DNA from: Lasiosphaeris hirsuta
Lineage: Eukaryota; Ascomycota; Sordariomycetes; Sordariales; Lasiosphaeriaceae
Direction of reading: 5' to 3'
Length of the DNA stretch: 64,000 bases
Assembly (NCBI GenBank): GCA_030549175.1
Contig: JAUKUA010000006.1
Coordinates: 2,666,001-2,730,000, forward strand
Position numbers and translations under genes: made by a program. The notes below the pieces were generated by a model that saw only the letters and a list, made by a program, of their open reading frames with translations, did no database searches and was not told the origin of the DNA. Shown in pieces: positions 31,122 to 43,407 of the stretch. The first letter of the stretch is position 1, and each line of letters starts with the position of its first letter.

Positions 31122-33607
31122 CTACGATTTGCCGCCCTTTCGCTTCTTCCGCCTGCTCTTCTTCTTCCCCGTCGCACTGCTGTCACCTCCACCGGTTCCC
31201 ACGCCACTCCTGGACCCGGCATCGCTCGACGGCCCAGCAGTGCGCTCGTCCCCTGGATCTGGTGAAAGGAGGCCCTCATCCTCCCCCGCCTCCTCCGAGA
31301 CAGGGTGCTCCCTTGCCACGAAGCCCGTGAAGCCCGTATCTGTCCTGGCCTGTGCCTTCGCTTGGCCAGGGGACGAGATGGTGATGGCAAACTCGTCGTC
31401 CTCGTTGGAGCTGGTCGTCTCCAGCACCACCTTCCGCACGCCACGCGACTCAATCACATTCTCTGTGATGCTACCACTGCGGACGTAGGAGCGCTTCCCT
31501 AGACCGCTGTCGGTCCGGAGGCTGCGGGCGCTTTCGCCGCTGGAGCTTGATCGTGGAGCAACCGCTACTTCGGAGATAGTCCCGGCTCCATTGGGTTTCG
31601 ATACTGTCTGCGTTGCTTTGCTCACTTGCTCGATAGGATCCAGCGCAAACTCGGGTGATCCATCCATTGACGGCGCAAAACGTACCGTCCCGTTAGGGTC
31701 AGGGCTCATCGCACCATAGCTTTGAGTGAGAGCTTGAATACCGTCCTTGCCCGTGATTTGCGGATGTAGGAGGCTGGTGGTTTCGCCATCTTCAATCGCC
31801 GATTCCAGTGCACACTCACTCACAGAAGCCGGTCGTGCTGGTGGCTGGTGAACAAGCCCCGGCTTGACCTTGACGGTAGTAGACCTGGTATCCCGTGGGT
31901 TTGTCGCAGGGTTGGATGGGCCCAGGTGCTTCAGATGCTGTCTGATGTCGTTGAAGTTCGCACGTACTGGTACTGTCGTTTTCACAGTTTGCCCGTCCAC
32001 TCCAGCTGAACTCCTGCGCATCATGAACGTGGTAGCCTTGGGGCTGCTGGGAACAACAGATGCCTCCTGGTTGCCTCCTGGCCCGACTACGTCTACAGCC
32101 TTGTGTTGATTGGCATGGGCTATTGCGCTACCGCTGTCGGCTACTACTGTGCTTTCATTGTCTGATTTGACGGCGTGGTCCTCTGAGTGTCGGTGATGCA
32201 TCCTTGCCTTAGGTGCTGGCGTGAGACGGCGGATTGCTTTGTGCACATCAATGTAGACATCGGACTCGTCAATAATCTCTCTGCATACTGGTGTCAGCAA
32301 GTGCGGGTGTTCCATCTCAGCTTACGGCATGACATACTCTCCAATCAGCTCTTCGATTACGTCTTCAAGAGTAACAACACCAATAGCGCCGTGGTCCTCG
32401 CCTGGATACTCTGAGACAAGCACCATATGGGATTTGCCTTCCTGGAAAAAGTTCACAATATCCAGGCAGCTGGTTTCGGGCCGAGTTTCAGGGAGGGTTG
32501 CCAGAGGGAATTCTCTGACGAGTCTTGCGTCTTCAGGATCATACGTGATCAAGATTTTGACCAACAACATGCCGACAAAATTGGTAGGGCTTCCGGTCTC
32601 GTGGATGGGTATTCTCGAGTAACCAGCAGATAGGATCATGTCCATCGTCTCCTCGTCCAAAACGGTGTCTTCCGACATGACAAACACATCGTCCATTGGA
32701 GTCATCACACTCTCGACTGGCTTTTCCTTCAAGTCCAGAACCGCAGAAATGATGGTGACCTCGTCCTGGTTCAGGCGCTGAGACACATCGCCCATGTGCT
32801 TGTGGAGGGTGACAAGTGTTTTGAGACCGCTCTTCTTGTAGACTGTGCCGTGATCTTCACCTAGGAGCTTGTCGAGGAGCTTGGCGGTCGGCCAGGCGAG
32901 CGGGGCCAGCAGGTACATCAAGAGCAGGACGGGCTTCGACATATAACCACCGATTTGAAGGCCATACCGGACGCAAACCGACTGAGGGACAACCTCACCG
33001 AAGATCACTGGCAAGAGAATATTAGAACGGGAGATCAAATGGGCCGAAGTTAGGATGACACATACCAATCAAGAAAGTTGAGCCCACAACAGCTGCAACA
33101 CCGCCACCAAGACAGCGATCGAGGACAACGGGAAGAGTCTCATTGACAATAACATTGGCTAGGAGCAGCGTAACCAACACCCAGTGCTTGCCTCTTTGCA
33201 GCAGGTCATAGACCCTCTTGGCGTTCTTTTGTTGCGGTTCACTGGAGTCCTTGGCCACAACCTGGAGATAGATGCCGTCCTGTCCCATTAGACTGGCCAG
33301 GTCAGCAAGGTATTCGGCCACTCAGGGCACGGTTATTCTCTTACGCGATAGTGAGGCCAGCAAAGGCACCGCCGGAGAGGACGAGAACCAGTGAGGCGAC
33401 GTATAATACCCAGAGGCTCGCGCCGTCTGCCTCGGGCTTTTCATCATGGAGGTGGTCCCAGTCGTTCAAAGGTGCCGCAGCGACGGTTGATGATAGACCC
33501 ATAAATAGGACGCGCGAGAGGCCGACAACAATAGATCGTGCTGCGAGGAGGCTATTGGGACGGGCCGACGTGGCACGCATTGATTTCGCCATGTAATTTG
33601 ACGCCAT
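31122..33607 (-). CDS. MAM3: Mam3-like CNNM/CorC-family membrane protein with CBS domains (776 aa)
   Basis: Exons 33607-33345, 33292-33066, 33007-32326 and 32280-31122 (introns 52, 58 and 45 nt). After a signal-like N-terminus comes the DUF21 membrane domain: [50 protein letters not shown] and [20 protein letters not shown], with [24 protein letters not shown] pair follows ([39 protein letters not shown]). The C-terminal 400 residues are disordered and end in a very basic cluster ([15 protein letters not shown]), as in yeast Mam3. Yeast Mam3 sits in the vacuolar membrane, moves metal ions such as magnesium and affects manganese resistance and mitochondrial shape; a similar place and role here is inferred from homology. 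Each splice join restores a conserved stretch, for example STFLIVIFGE and [12 protein letters not shown]. Confidence 0.92.
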
Positions 33608-34957
33608 GGTCGGAGATGCTCGGTTGCCGCGAGCGCGGCTTGAGCGGGGTGTCCAAGATTGGGTCTTCGGTAGAATGGGGTTGTTGAACTAAATTAATAC
33701 CGTCAATTCATGGTATCGAGAAACGCAGTGCAATTGCGCAAATGGGACACAATACACAACACGGGAGGGATGATATCCGCTGTAGAATTAGAAGCGTAGT
33801 CTGCGTCGGCCGGCTTGCTTGGCGGTGGACTTGGGTGTGGACTTGCCTTTGTGATTTTGCGAGGCAAAGCGGAGCTTTGGGAGCTCTAGGGTTCGATGAC
33901 GGTGCGCTCTTGTGCTCGCCTGTTGTGATTGGCTTTGTTCGACAGCTCCGCAGCTGCAACGCTGGACTCAACCCCGAGCCTCAGCGGTCAAAGGGCGCTG
34001 GGAGGGGCGTCGGGACGGCTGCCAACAGGTCAATTGGCTCCAATACTCGTCGAGTTGCTTTCCGTGCGATGCTTATTCGAACCCATCATACGCTGCTGCA
34101 ACGCCTAATCGCATGGAATTTTACCGTCTTGATGGCAGAGGGAACTGGCTTGCGCCGCAGAAATAGAGAATCCCATGCTTGCTTTCATGCGGGGTTGCAC
34201 CTGTGCTGCCCTGGGCACCTTGATAGATACCTGTGGTGGCAAGAGGCTCAGTGGGAACAGCACCGACGCCACTGAAGATCACTCCTATGCCACAGTAATG
34301 TCCTGACTGAGGACCTCACGGTAAAATCTTCTTGAAGCAAGTGTGGTGTCATTATTAGGTCATTTGGTCAATTACGGGGTATGAACCGCACATTTCAATA
34401 TCTTGTCTGGTGATGATAAAAAGGGTAAGTGTGATCCATTTACACAGACTCAGGCAAGGAATCGACACAGTGGGGGAGTTGTAGCGAGAGCCACTATTCA
34501 GCAGGCCCAGGGAGCCAGGCAAGTTTGCAGTTCCGAGAGTGGGGTCAGCCCAGGGGCATGGCTTGTCGTTTCCACCTCCCGATGCCAAGACTCGATGCAG
34601 CCACCCGTGCTGCCTACGCGTTGAGCACGCATTTATGTCAAAGAAACATATCAGACCCCTAATAATCACGACGACAGAGGGCCGGCCAGGAAGCCAAACC
34701 TCTTGTCGCAGGAGGGTAACAGATCTTTCTCAACAAACTCTGTCACTCCTAATTAGGATTTCGCCGGCGAGACCCTCCTGCCCACACACAGCCGAACCTG
34801 CCTGTCGCGTTATCCCAAAACACCAATCGCTCACGGCTTCTCTACTAGCATCTGCGTATGACCCGGTGGCCGGTATTGACTACTGCGCAACTTCGAGCTA
34901 ATCGCCCGTCATTATCACTGGTCATTTGCCGCTCCGTGCCTATGCGTCTCAAGCAAC
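33608..34957. other. Intergenic, divergent promoters
   Basis: About 1.35 kb between a minus-strand and a plus-strand gene, so it holds two promoters. Open frames here lack motifs. No other feature supported. Confidence 0.4.
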
Positions 34958-37492
34958 ATGGTTTCGACTCGGCGAAGGCCCAAGACCATTGCGCCCGCGC
35001 CCGCGCCAACCATCGACGAATCTGAAAGTTCCTCAGAGGAGACCATTCTAGCAGTGCCTAGAGGTCGGCCCAAAAAATCCTTATCGGCTGCGACCGCATC
35101 TCTCCGCTTGTTCACGGAGCCGAAGCCCAGTAGGACAGACTCACGAGCAAAGCGGAAACCAAGCGAGAGCACCTCAACACGCTCTACCAAGAGACCAAGA
35201 GGCCAGTCATCTGAGATTCATGTGGCCAAGACCAGAAAGTTTCCCGACGTCGGAAGGCAGGACGAAGAGGCTGATGGTGTCGATGGAGATGGTGAGGAGG
35301 ACGGCGGCAACGATGACAACGATGTGCCATTGGACCCATCTGTCCTCAACGCCCTTAACAGCTTCACAAAGCCTATGAATACCACGGCGGGCACAGCATA
35401 TAACCTAGTCGTCAATCTCCGCAGTTCTAGAAGCGGAAGACACAACAAAGAGCAAGGCGATAACTTGAGCACCATTGAGGAATTCCCCCAGTCACGTGTG
35501 CAAGAGCGGCCCGTCACGGAGTATCCACCTTTGGAGGACCTTGAAGAAGAGGAGGTGTACCAGGAAGCCGATCAAGAGAGACAAGGTGACGAAGATGGTG
35601 AAGGCGAAGATGACGATATTGAAGAAGATGACGGCATAGAGTTGTTTGCTGATCCCACGCCAACACGCGCAAGCCTGAGGAGCCCAGAGTTGGATTTTAT
35701 TAGACTACAACTTCCACCTCCACCTCCGCCAGCGCGAGGTCGTGACCCCGTTTACGACATGCCCAGTGACGAGGAGTCCACCAACTTCTCAGTCCCGGTG
35801 ACGGCCCTGGGTCTGGCGGCCCGCAAGACGGTGAACGGTTTGGCTGAAAAGTTACAGTCCAAAGCCGCGGTCTCATTCTTGAACCAAGGTCCTTTACAAC
35901 CTCAACCCCGTGCCCCCTCTACAACTGCATCTTCAGTGGCCCCCAGTCATGGACGGCATACTCACTCTCGTACTGCGGATCCCAACGCTTCTGACGCGGT
36001 GTCTCGTACTGTACCAAGTGTGGCGCGTGAGACGTACTCATTGGCTACTCGCGTCGCACCTTTTTCGGAATCTGCCTCGGAAGATAGCGAGGATGAGCAA
36101 CCCGAGGAAAACGAGCAGGACGAGGTACAAGAAGATCATCCCGACATCCCCGAACACGATGACTCGCTCTTCATACACCCCCCTTCAAACATCGCCTCTG
36201 AGCCCACAGTTAACGTGTCGAGTACCTACATCACTCAAATACGGAACCTCATGGGCAGGCCCGGCTGGACAGGCCTGGGCAAAACCTGGGAAGACACCTT
36301 TTCCCATAACCCAGCCGGGGTTGATGGAACCCCGGCCCGGACCAAGATTGGTGGAACAATCTTCAAGTACCTTCATCGCCTCAAGGAGGAATTTTATAAG
36401 GCCCCAAAAGCACCTCAGCTTGCACACCAAAATCAATGGCTCCTAGAACAAGATGATCTGCTCAAAAAGTACATCACGGAAATAGGAAAAATTATCACGA
36501 AAATACGTGAGGACCGCCTTGCCGTCATCGGCAACTCTGACCGTCCAAGCAACGACGATCTGAAACTTCGTCGAGCTCTAGTTGTAGACCTTTTGGGGTA
36601 TATCATCCCCACGCTCGCCCAGGTTCTCTGGGGTGCCTTCTCCCTTGGCGGTGGCGACGATGAAGACGAGAGTGATACAGCCGATCCCCCCGCAGATGGC
36701 GTTTTCGTCGCCAGTACCCTACAATACCTTGTCCAAGCAACGGGGTGGGTTCGTAGCCTCGACACAGTTCTGAGGTTTGAGCTCGAAGTGCGCCCCCTGG
36801 ATGACTCGAGGCCCTCACCCTCGGCTCCGACCCAAAACAAGAAGAAACTCGCTCGTCCAGAAACCATCAATCGAAACAGGGGCCTTCTCTCTCAGATCAT
36901 CACGCTATGGGACCAGGAGCTTAAAGATGCAGCCGTCGAGCTAGATGACATCGCCAACAATAATATCGACGCCGAAGCACGCAAAGAGCAGAGGGAGCGC
37001 GCCCAGAGAACAGTAATAGAACAGCGCGCTCGCATTGAGGAAGAGGAACTTGCATCAAGCCAGCGTAGGTGGGAAGAGTCATGTTTGTCGATGACCCTCC
37101 TCAGGCAGAAGCCCCGGCCTTTGGAGGCGCGTTGGCTTAGAGCGACAGCGCCAGCTTATTACATGCCGCCCACCTCTTCATCAACTTCGGCACCGTCCAT
37201 GCGGGGTGCGCTATCCTTGAAGGTACAGCGTGAACCTTGGCGAGAAGAGAAGAGCCTGATGGAACACGAACTACTGAGTAGTGATGATAAACAGTATCTG
37301 TTGAACGAAATACGGCGGACAGATAGGGAGTATATCACACGCTTTGACTTGGAGGCCTTGGCAGAAACACTCGAACGGACAATCCCAGGGGTGAAACTCG
37401 AGATAGAGGCGCTCAAGCAAGCGGCCAGAGATCTCTCGATGAAGAAGCGATTGGAACCGGAGTTCTGGTCAATTCGAAAGGAGTCCTGGTGA
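34958..37492 (+). CDS. Hypothetical nuclear protein with AT-hook-like N-terminus (844 aa, perhaps 895)
   Basis: A single long exon from ATG 34958. The start MVSTRRRPK and the GRP-core patch VPRGRPKKSL resemble an AT-hook, with basic KRKPSESTSTRSTKRPRGQ nearby, so a DNA-linked nuclear role is plausible. Next come long acidic stretches (DGDGEEDGGNDDNDVPLDPS; GEGEDDDIEEDDGIELF). The conserved core is helical: IRNLMGRPGWTGLGKTWEDT, RLKEEFYKAPKAPQLAHQNQ, DLLGYIIPTLAQVLWGAFSL and QYLVQATGWVRSLDTVLRFE. The family is known to me only as a fungal protein of unknown function. The frame stops at 37490-37492, but the +1 frame goes on for 50 codons to 37644 with coding-like sequence (RSIEAREAFAIRRKSRRNYN; FLDDTENARREIPKVGDLL). 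One missing G at CCTGGTGAG would join them. An intron of that size is too short to be real. Confidence 0.7.
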   Translation: MVSTRRRPKTIAPAPAPTIDESESSSEETILAVPRGRPKKSLSAATASLRLFTEPKPSRTDSRAKRKPSESTSTRSTKRPRGQSSEIHVAKTRKFPDVGRQDEEADGVDGDGEEDGGNDDNDVPLDPSVLNALNSFTKPMNTTAGTAYNLVVNLRSSRSGRHNKEQGDNLSTIEEFPQSRVQERPVTEYPPLEDLEEEEVYQEADQERQGDEDGEGEDDDIEEDDGIELFADPTPTRASLRSPELDFIRLQLPPPPPPARGRDPVYDMPSDEESTNFSVPVTALGLAARKTVNGLAEKLQSKAAVSFLNQGPLQPQPRAPSTTASSVAPSHGRHTHSRTADPNASDAVSRTVPSVARETYSLATRVAPFSESASEDSEDEQPEENEQDEVQEDHPDIPEHDDSLFIHPPSNIASEPTVNVSSTYITQIRNLMGRPGWTGLGKTWEDTFSHNPAGVDGTPARTKIGGTIFKYLHRLKEEFYKAPKAPQLAHQNQWLLEQDDLLKKYITEIGKIITKIREDRLAVIGNSDRPSNDDLKLRRALVVDLLGYIIPTLAQVLWGAFSLGGGDDEDESDTADPPADGVFVASTLQYLVQATGWVRSLDTVLRFELEVRPLDDSRPSPSAPTQNKKKLARPETINRNRGLLSQIITLWDQELKDAAVELDDIANNNIDAEARKEQRERAQRTVIEQRARIEEEELASSQRRWEESCLSMTLLRQKPRPLEARWLRATAPAYYMPPTSSSTSAPSMRGALSLKVQREPWREEKSLMEHELLSSDDKQYLLNEIRRTDREYITRFDLEALAETLERTIPGVKLEIEALKQAARDLSMKKRLEPEFWSIRKESW

Positions 37493-39698
37493 GATCTATT
37501 GAGGCCAGAGAGGCCTTCGCAATTAGACGGAAGTCGAGGCGAAACTACAACAAGCAGAGTCCATTTTTGGATGACACGGAGAACGCGAGGCGGGAGATAC
37601 CCAAGGTTGGAGATCTTCTCAAGAATATACCCTTTGCTTTATGAGCGATGTTATACAAGCCTAACAAGATAAATACCCCTTTTTACTTTCTATTTTCTGC
37701 GTGCATGCCTTTTTTTTCTTTTTTTTTTCTTTTGTGCTCTGCGGTTTTCTCTTTTCGCATCTTGTTGGTCGCCACATTGCTATTTTTGTTTCCAGCACCT
37801 GGCGAATATGAGTATGCCGCGTGTCAGGCACCTTCACCTGCCTATATGGCCTGTCAAGACACACAGTAGCTTGACGTGTCAAATTAATGTAAGTTTTCTG
37901 GGGTGCATCGTGAGGGGGGCGCTTGGCAATGTTGTACCTGCGGATACATACTCACCAACGAAGTAGTGACACATCATCGAACAGGAGAAGCTAAGGCATG
38001 GGCATTTGTGAGGGCGATGTGCGCATGCACACCCCGCATTCAATGAGGGGGCAGTTTGTCTGCCTTGACTCCGTGGGGGCTTGAAGAGGGGGTTACGTTG
38101 TGAAGAGCTTGAGTTGTAATTTGACTTCTACTATGACCATATTTTGGAGTTGGGGGACACGAAGAATCATTGTCACAAGCATCATCCCGGGCATTCGAAC
38201 ACCATTCCCTTAGTTGTAGAATAGCCTAATAATACGTCACTCCCGCATAAACGATTACTAGAAACTAGTCCGGGGATAGGGATGGACTAAGTCAAGCAAG
38301 GCGGAAGGGCGTCAAGAGGTCTAGGCATACCTGCTCTTCCTAAGGTCCTTTCAAATCGCGACTCTCCGCCTTTTGAGCGGCGGGCATTGCCGCATAGCCT
38401 CGAAGCCTCAGATATAGAGTGGCACTTCAATGCGGCCCGCAAATTCGCCAGGCTCATCACATCTACGAGCATCCACAGCTCTTAACAGGGCCCAATTATA
38501 GGTGATTCGTCCCATCCAAGACAATCCTGGCTGACGATCAGGCCTGACACGTCCGGGCGGCATGCCGAATTGTCGAAACGTCAAGCCCAATGTTGCATTG
38601 AAGACGCGCCCATTGTGCAGCGCGACCTAAAACACCCACTCCCACGCGACTTTTTCAGGTTTCCGCGGCCGCCGCCAATAGCATCGTGCGATTCGAGCGA
38701 TTCGTTCAGTTCGGACAGCTCGACCGGCGTGGCTCGGGCCTGAAGCAGCCAACCAGTCTCGAGAACAAGCCAGACGGCGATCGCTGGCGGGCACGGCGGG
38801 CAAGTGGATAAGTGGGCGAAGCGGGCAGCAGGCAGACGAGAGGAGAGGTCGGAGAAGCGAGAGCAAAAGGAAAGAAAAAAGGGGATCTGGGTCGTCTGGT
38901 CCGGGTTTCCAGTGTGAACGACGCTCCCGGCGAACCAGAGTCCCCACTGGGCACACACACAATGGCACCTGGCTTCCGCAACGCCCTGCTTTGCCTGCTA
39001 CCCCTGTCCCTTGCTCCTCTGCTCGCCGCCCGCTCTGCCACCCTCGACGCCCGCACTTTCCCAACCCAGACACTCCCCCCCAATGCAGTGAACAGCGCAT
39101 TGCATTGAAACAAGAGATCCTTCTTTTCTTCGCTCTTGCCTTCTCGCCGTCGTGAATTGGGCTCTATTCGCACTTGCATCCTTGTTGAACCGCTCTGCCT
39201 GCACCCTGTTGCTGGCGAAGTAGAGGAATATTTTTGCATCATTTCCGATTTCGCTGTCCGGATACACGACCTGTCTGTCTCCCGCCGAGTCCGATTCCGA
39301 TAACGATTTCAAGCTCGAGCTCTCAGTAGCCGGGACAGACGCCGACTTCCCTGCAAGGGTCAAAGCTTCCCGTGGCGCGCGCGACAGCTCACAAGAAATT
39401 TGTTACGGTCTGAAAAAGGAGGTTGCAACCCCCAAGGTGAGCAACAGAGGCTTCTTCCATCTCTCTCTGCCTCAATCCATTATCGCCCGGCACCTCCGCC
39501 GAGGAGCATTGAAGTCTCGCTCTCGCAATATTCTTCATTCTGCTATTGTACTTTTAGCATTGGAAATACCTTGTCTGGTCTCGTTCAGCAAGCTCCCCCT
39601 GACTGACAAGTGCGAGACTTTAAGACAGACGTTCCCTCGCCCATTTACCAAACTGTGATTTCATCTTAGCCATTCATCGCGAATAATCCTAGCCCATC
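37493..39698. other. Intergenic and long 5' leader of the coiled-coil gene
   Basis: About 2.2 kb. It starts with the possible frameshifted tail of the previous gene (to 37644) and has a T-rich block at 37710-37740. The segment 38600-39690 is GC-rich and leader-like. It contains a short reading frame, 38961-39108, that would encode a hydrophobic 48-residue peptide (start MAPGFRNALLCLLPLSLAPL); this is probably an upstream ORF. A 5' UTR intron beginning GTGAGC near 39436 is possible. Confidence 0.4.
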
Positions 39699-42600
39699 AT
39701 GTCAGAAGTCGACCTTGAAGTCGTCCGTCACGCCGATGCTCCGGCCGAGCCCGAGTCTGCTCCCGCGCCCGCCCAGGCGCCCGCTGCCTCGACCTCGAAT
39801 AGCACGGCCGATCCTAAGCCCGCGGCGAGTTCCACTGCCGCAAAGCGTACCGTGCCAACTGCTGGCACGGCTGCTCGCCGCCCAGGAGCTGCCAGCACTA
39901 CAGCTACCAAGCCAACTACCAGTTCAGCTACTCGCACGAGCATAGGTGGCGGCTTGAGCAAGCCCCCAACTCGACCAGCGACCACCTCCACGGTCAAGCG
40001 CCCGACTACTTCGGCGTCGACTACCTCACACCGCTCGCAGCCGTCAGTATCCGAGGATGAGACGAGGAAGCGAACTCCAACCTCATCAACGTCGAGCACC
40101 GCGCGTCGCACCTCGACCGCGACCAGCACCGCCGGCTCACCTGGCAAGCCGAAGAGCAGCTCTACCGGTGCTACAACTGCTGCTGCGAGAAAGCCCGCCT
40201 CGTCAGGGACCACAGCATCGCCAAGGCCGAGCATCGGTGCCACAAGGTCAACCCCCTTGACGGCGACATCTGCCACCGCTTCTACAACTACTCGGACTAC
40301 TACCCGACCTACGGCTGCAACCGGAGCTGTGGCGGAAGCTAAGAAGCGCCTGTCCGCCGTTAGCAGCACCATCTCGGGAACCACTGCACCTCGACACACC
40401 TCGCGCCCCTCGTTAGCATCATCTGTCAGCAATGCACCCTCAGCGGCGGCTTCTGCCGCCGCCGCCGCCGAATCGTCAAAGGAAATTGATGAGCTGAAGA
40501 CTAAGCTCACAACCGGCGAGACGGAGATTGCGGATCTGAAGGTCCAAATAGCTTCCTCACAAGAAAAGATTGCCGAGCTTACCGAAAAGGTCGCCGCCGA
40601 AGCCGGGCGCGAAGGGACTGAAGAGGCCCTCAACAAGGAGCACCGCGATGCCCTTGAGACTCTAAAGGCTGAACATACTTCGGAGCTAGAAGCTCTGAAG
40701 GGGAAGCTCAATGAAGCTTCGGACAACCTTGCCGCAGCCAAGGAGGATTTGAGTAGGGCTAATCTTGAGCTCACCGGACTTCTAGCAGCAAAGGAGTTCG
40801 CCGATTCGGAAGTTGAAAGTTTGAAGAAGAAACTGGAGACACTTGGGTCAGACCACAATGTCAAGCTCGGTGAGGCTGAAAATAGCCTTGCAAAGGCAAC
40901 CGAAGAGCATGCCGCCACGATTGAAGGGCTACAAAATAGCCTGGCAGAGAAACACGAGGCAGCCATCAAAGCCTTGGAGGCAGAGCATGCTGAGGCGCTT
41001 CAAAGTGGGAGCAGCGCGCTTGTGACAGCGCACGCAGCGGAGATCCAGGACCTCAAGGCCAGCCATGTGAACGGCATTGCCGACCTGCAGAAGAAGATAG
41101 ACGGGTTGACTGCAACCCAACTAGAGCTCGAGGCCGCTCACGAAAAGAAGTCTGCCAGCGACAACGAGGCGGCTACGGCGAAGCTTGGTGTCCTGGAGGC
41201 AGAGATTGCGGATCTCAAGTTAAAACTTGATACGGCAGAGAAGGACGCAGAGCTTGCCAATTCAGCATTGGAGGCAAAGGCGGCTTCGCTGTCCACACAG
41301 GAGACCAAGATTGCAGAGCTCGAGATTGAACTGGCTGCTGCCAAGGAGGAGACCGCCAAGGCCACAATTTCACTTGCAGAGCTTCAGAAGCAAATTGAGA
41401 GCCTAGACGAGGCCAACAAGTCCAAGGACGCCACCATTGCGAAGCAGAAGGAGGAGATATCGGTGTCCAACACAAACCATCAGAAGCAGCTGCAGCAAAT
41501 CAGCCAAGACTACGAGACAGAGATCGAAAGCCTGCGTGGCGACGCCTTCTACAAGCGTAAGTTTCAGGATCTCGAAGCTAAGCATGCCGAGCTTGTCAAA
41601 TCTCAAGAAGATGATGCTCGAAGCCATGCGCACGCTCTAGAGGCTGCCAAGGCCGAGCACCTCGTCGCTGTCAAGGCCTTGGAAGCCAAGGAGGCCGAAT
41701 ACCAGCAAAACCTAGACGCTTTGAGGGCTAGCCACGCAGAGGAACTCGAAGGTGCGAAAAGCGCTGTGCGGCAGGCTGAAGAAAGCGCTGCTGCTGAACT
41801 CGAGTCGCTCAAAGCTTCTCACTCTAGCGAAATCGACATCCTCAAGAGCGAGAGTGCCGCGAGCTTGGCTAAGGAGATTGAGACTTTGCAAACTGCCCAT
41901 ACTGCAGCCATCGATGGCCTGAACGCAGATTTGGCGGCAGAAAAGGAAAAGCTTCTTGCCGACCACGCAGAGGAGCTTGCGGCCGCCAAATTGGCTGGCG
42001 ACGATACTCTTGCCGCTCAGCTGGGACAGATCAAGAGCGAACTAGAAGGAAAGCACGCCCAGGAGGTCCAGAAACTTACGGAGGAACTCAAGGCTGCAAG
42101 CAGTGTCAAGAAGGACCTCGAGGATGCCCGGGCCAAGCTTGTCGAAGCCGAAGCCGATCATGCTTCGGCGCTCGAATCCGCCAGGAAGACCATTGAAGAC
42201 AAACACGCGGCCGAATTTGAGAAGCTTATCGCTGTGCACAACGAGGCTCAGGAGGCCATGAGGCAAGATGGAGCTAAGAGTGCTAAGACTCAGATCGAGG
42301 CTTTGGAGGCCAAGCATGCCCAGGCCATCGAGGACCTGAAGACTCAGCAAGAAGCGTCCCGCAAGACTGCCCTGGAGCAGGTGGCTAAGGTGGAGGCGGA
42401 TAAGAGTGAGATTGAAGCTGCTTTGGCCACTCTGACGGCCAAGCATACCAAAGCTCAAGAAGAAATCGACAGTCTAAGCCAACAACTAGCTCATGAAAAG
42501 ATGGATAAGTTCACCGCCCAAGCAGAGCTGGATGCTGCCAAGAACGTGAAGCCTGACACCACCGAGGCGGATGCGCTCAAGGAGAAGATTGCCGCCCTTA

Positions 42601-43407
42601 CCGCAGACCATGACAAGGAGATCACCGCGCTCAAGGCTACTTACGACAATGAGCTTTCTAGCGCCCAGAAGGAACTTAGCAGCGCCGGTGAACTGTCTAG
42701 CAAGGCTGCCGCAGACCTAGCAAGCGTTGAGGAGGAGCTGGCCATGGTCAAGAAGGATCTTGAGGCGCACAAGTTGGAGGCCGAAGCTAAGAAGAAGACA
42801 TCCGAGGCCGACTACAAGGACATGCACGACAGCATGACGCAGCTTGTCGAGGAGGCACAAACCAAGGCAGCCGAGGCCGAGAAGAAGAACAGCGAGGCGG
42901 ATCACAAGATTGCCGAGCTTAGTGCCCAGCTAAAGGTCAAGGAGGCGGAGCTTGCAGAGGCTAAGGTGCGTGCAGGCTGTATTATCTTGACATGATTACC
43001 GTTTAACAGCGATACAGACTAAAGCCGAGGCTCCTAAGGGTCTTGCGGCGAGCAGATTCGCCAACGGCACCAATGGCGAAGAAAAGGAGGCCGATGATGA
43101 GACAGACGCCGTGGCGGAAGGTGAGGTCGATAAGCCAGACAATTCTTCTGCGGCATTAGCTTCGGTGCGAGCAACCCTTGATGCATTTTCCACCCCGTAT
43201 TTATTTTGCATCATCTTGGACCTGGGGGCAATGCTAATTCGGCCGGCGATACAGATAAGTAGTGCGCAGTTGATAGTCGACGACATTTTAGGTGTCGACA
43301 AGGATATCAAGGACCAGAACTACAAGATGCTTCAATCCATTACGGATGCGAAGGGCGGTCAGAAGTCCGACTCGGCAGGAGACGACGACACTGAAGTAAC
43401 GGCATAG
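39699..43407 (+). CDS. Long coiled-coil protein with Ser/Thr/Ala-rich basic head (1188 aa)
   Basis: Exons 39699-42965, 43018-43164 and 43255-43407; both introns are phase 0. The first 260 residues are Ser/Thr/Pro/Ala-rich and basic (KRTVPTAGTAARRPGAAST; TTTRTTTRPTAATGAVAEAK), disordered and able to bind microtubules or nucleic acid in principle. From about 265 to 1090 the protein is an almost unbroken coiled coil built from diverged repeats of the type ALEAKHAQAIEDLKTQQEA and LKASHSSEIDILKSESAA, where an Ala-Glu-His step recurs about every 30-40 residues. The end (IVDDILGVDKDIKDQNYKML) is short and globular-like. The last intron (90 nt) is a multiple of three and open, so a retained-intron form adding 30 residues would still be in frame. 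Similar proteins in this fungal class carry only structural labels; a scaffold role at septa, spindle or cell tips is speculation. Confidence 0.8.

Noticed and set aside
25340..34000. A metabolic gene cluster (dehydrogenase, glyoxalase, transporter)
   Set aside because: These are unrelated housekeeping genes with individual promoters; no backbone biosynthetic enzyme is present.
39728..40969. Minus-strand open frame of 413 codons
   Set aside because: Antisense to the coiled-coil gene head. The Ala/Ser/Val composition comes from the repetitive sense codons.
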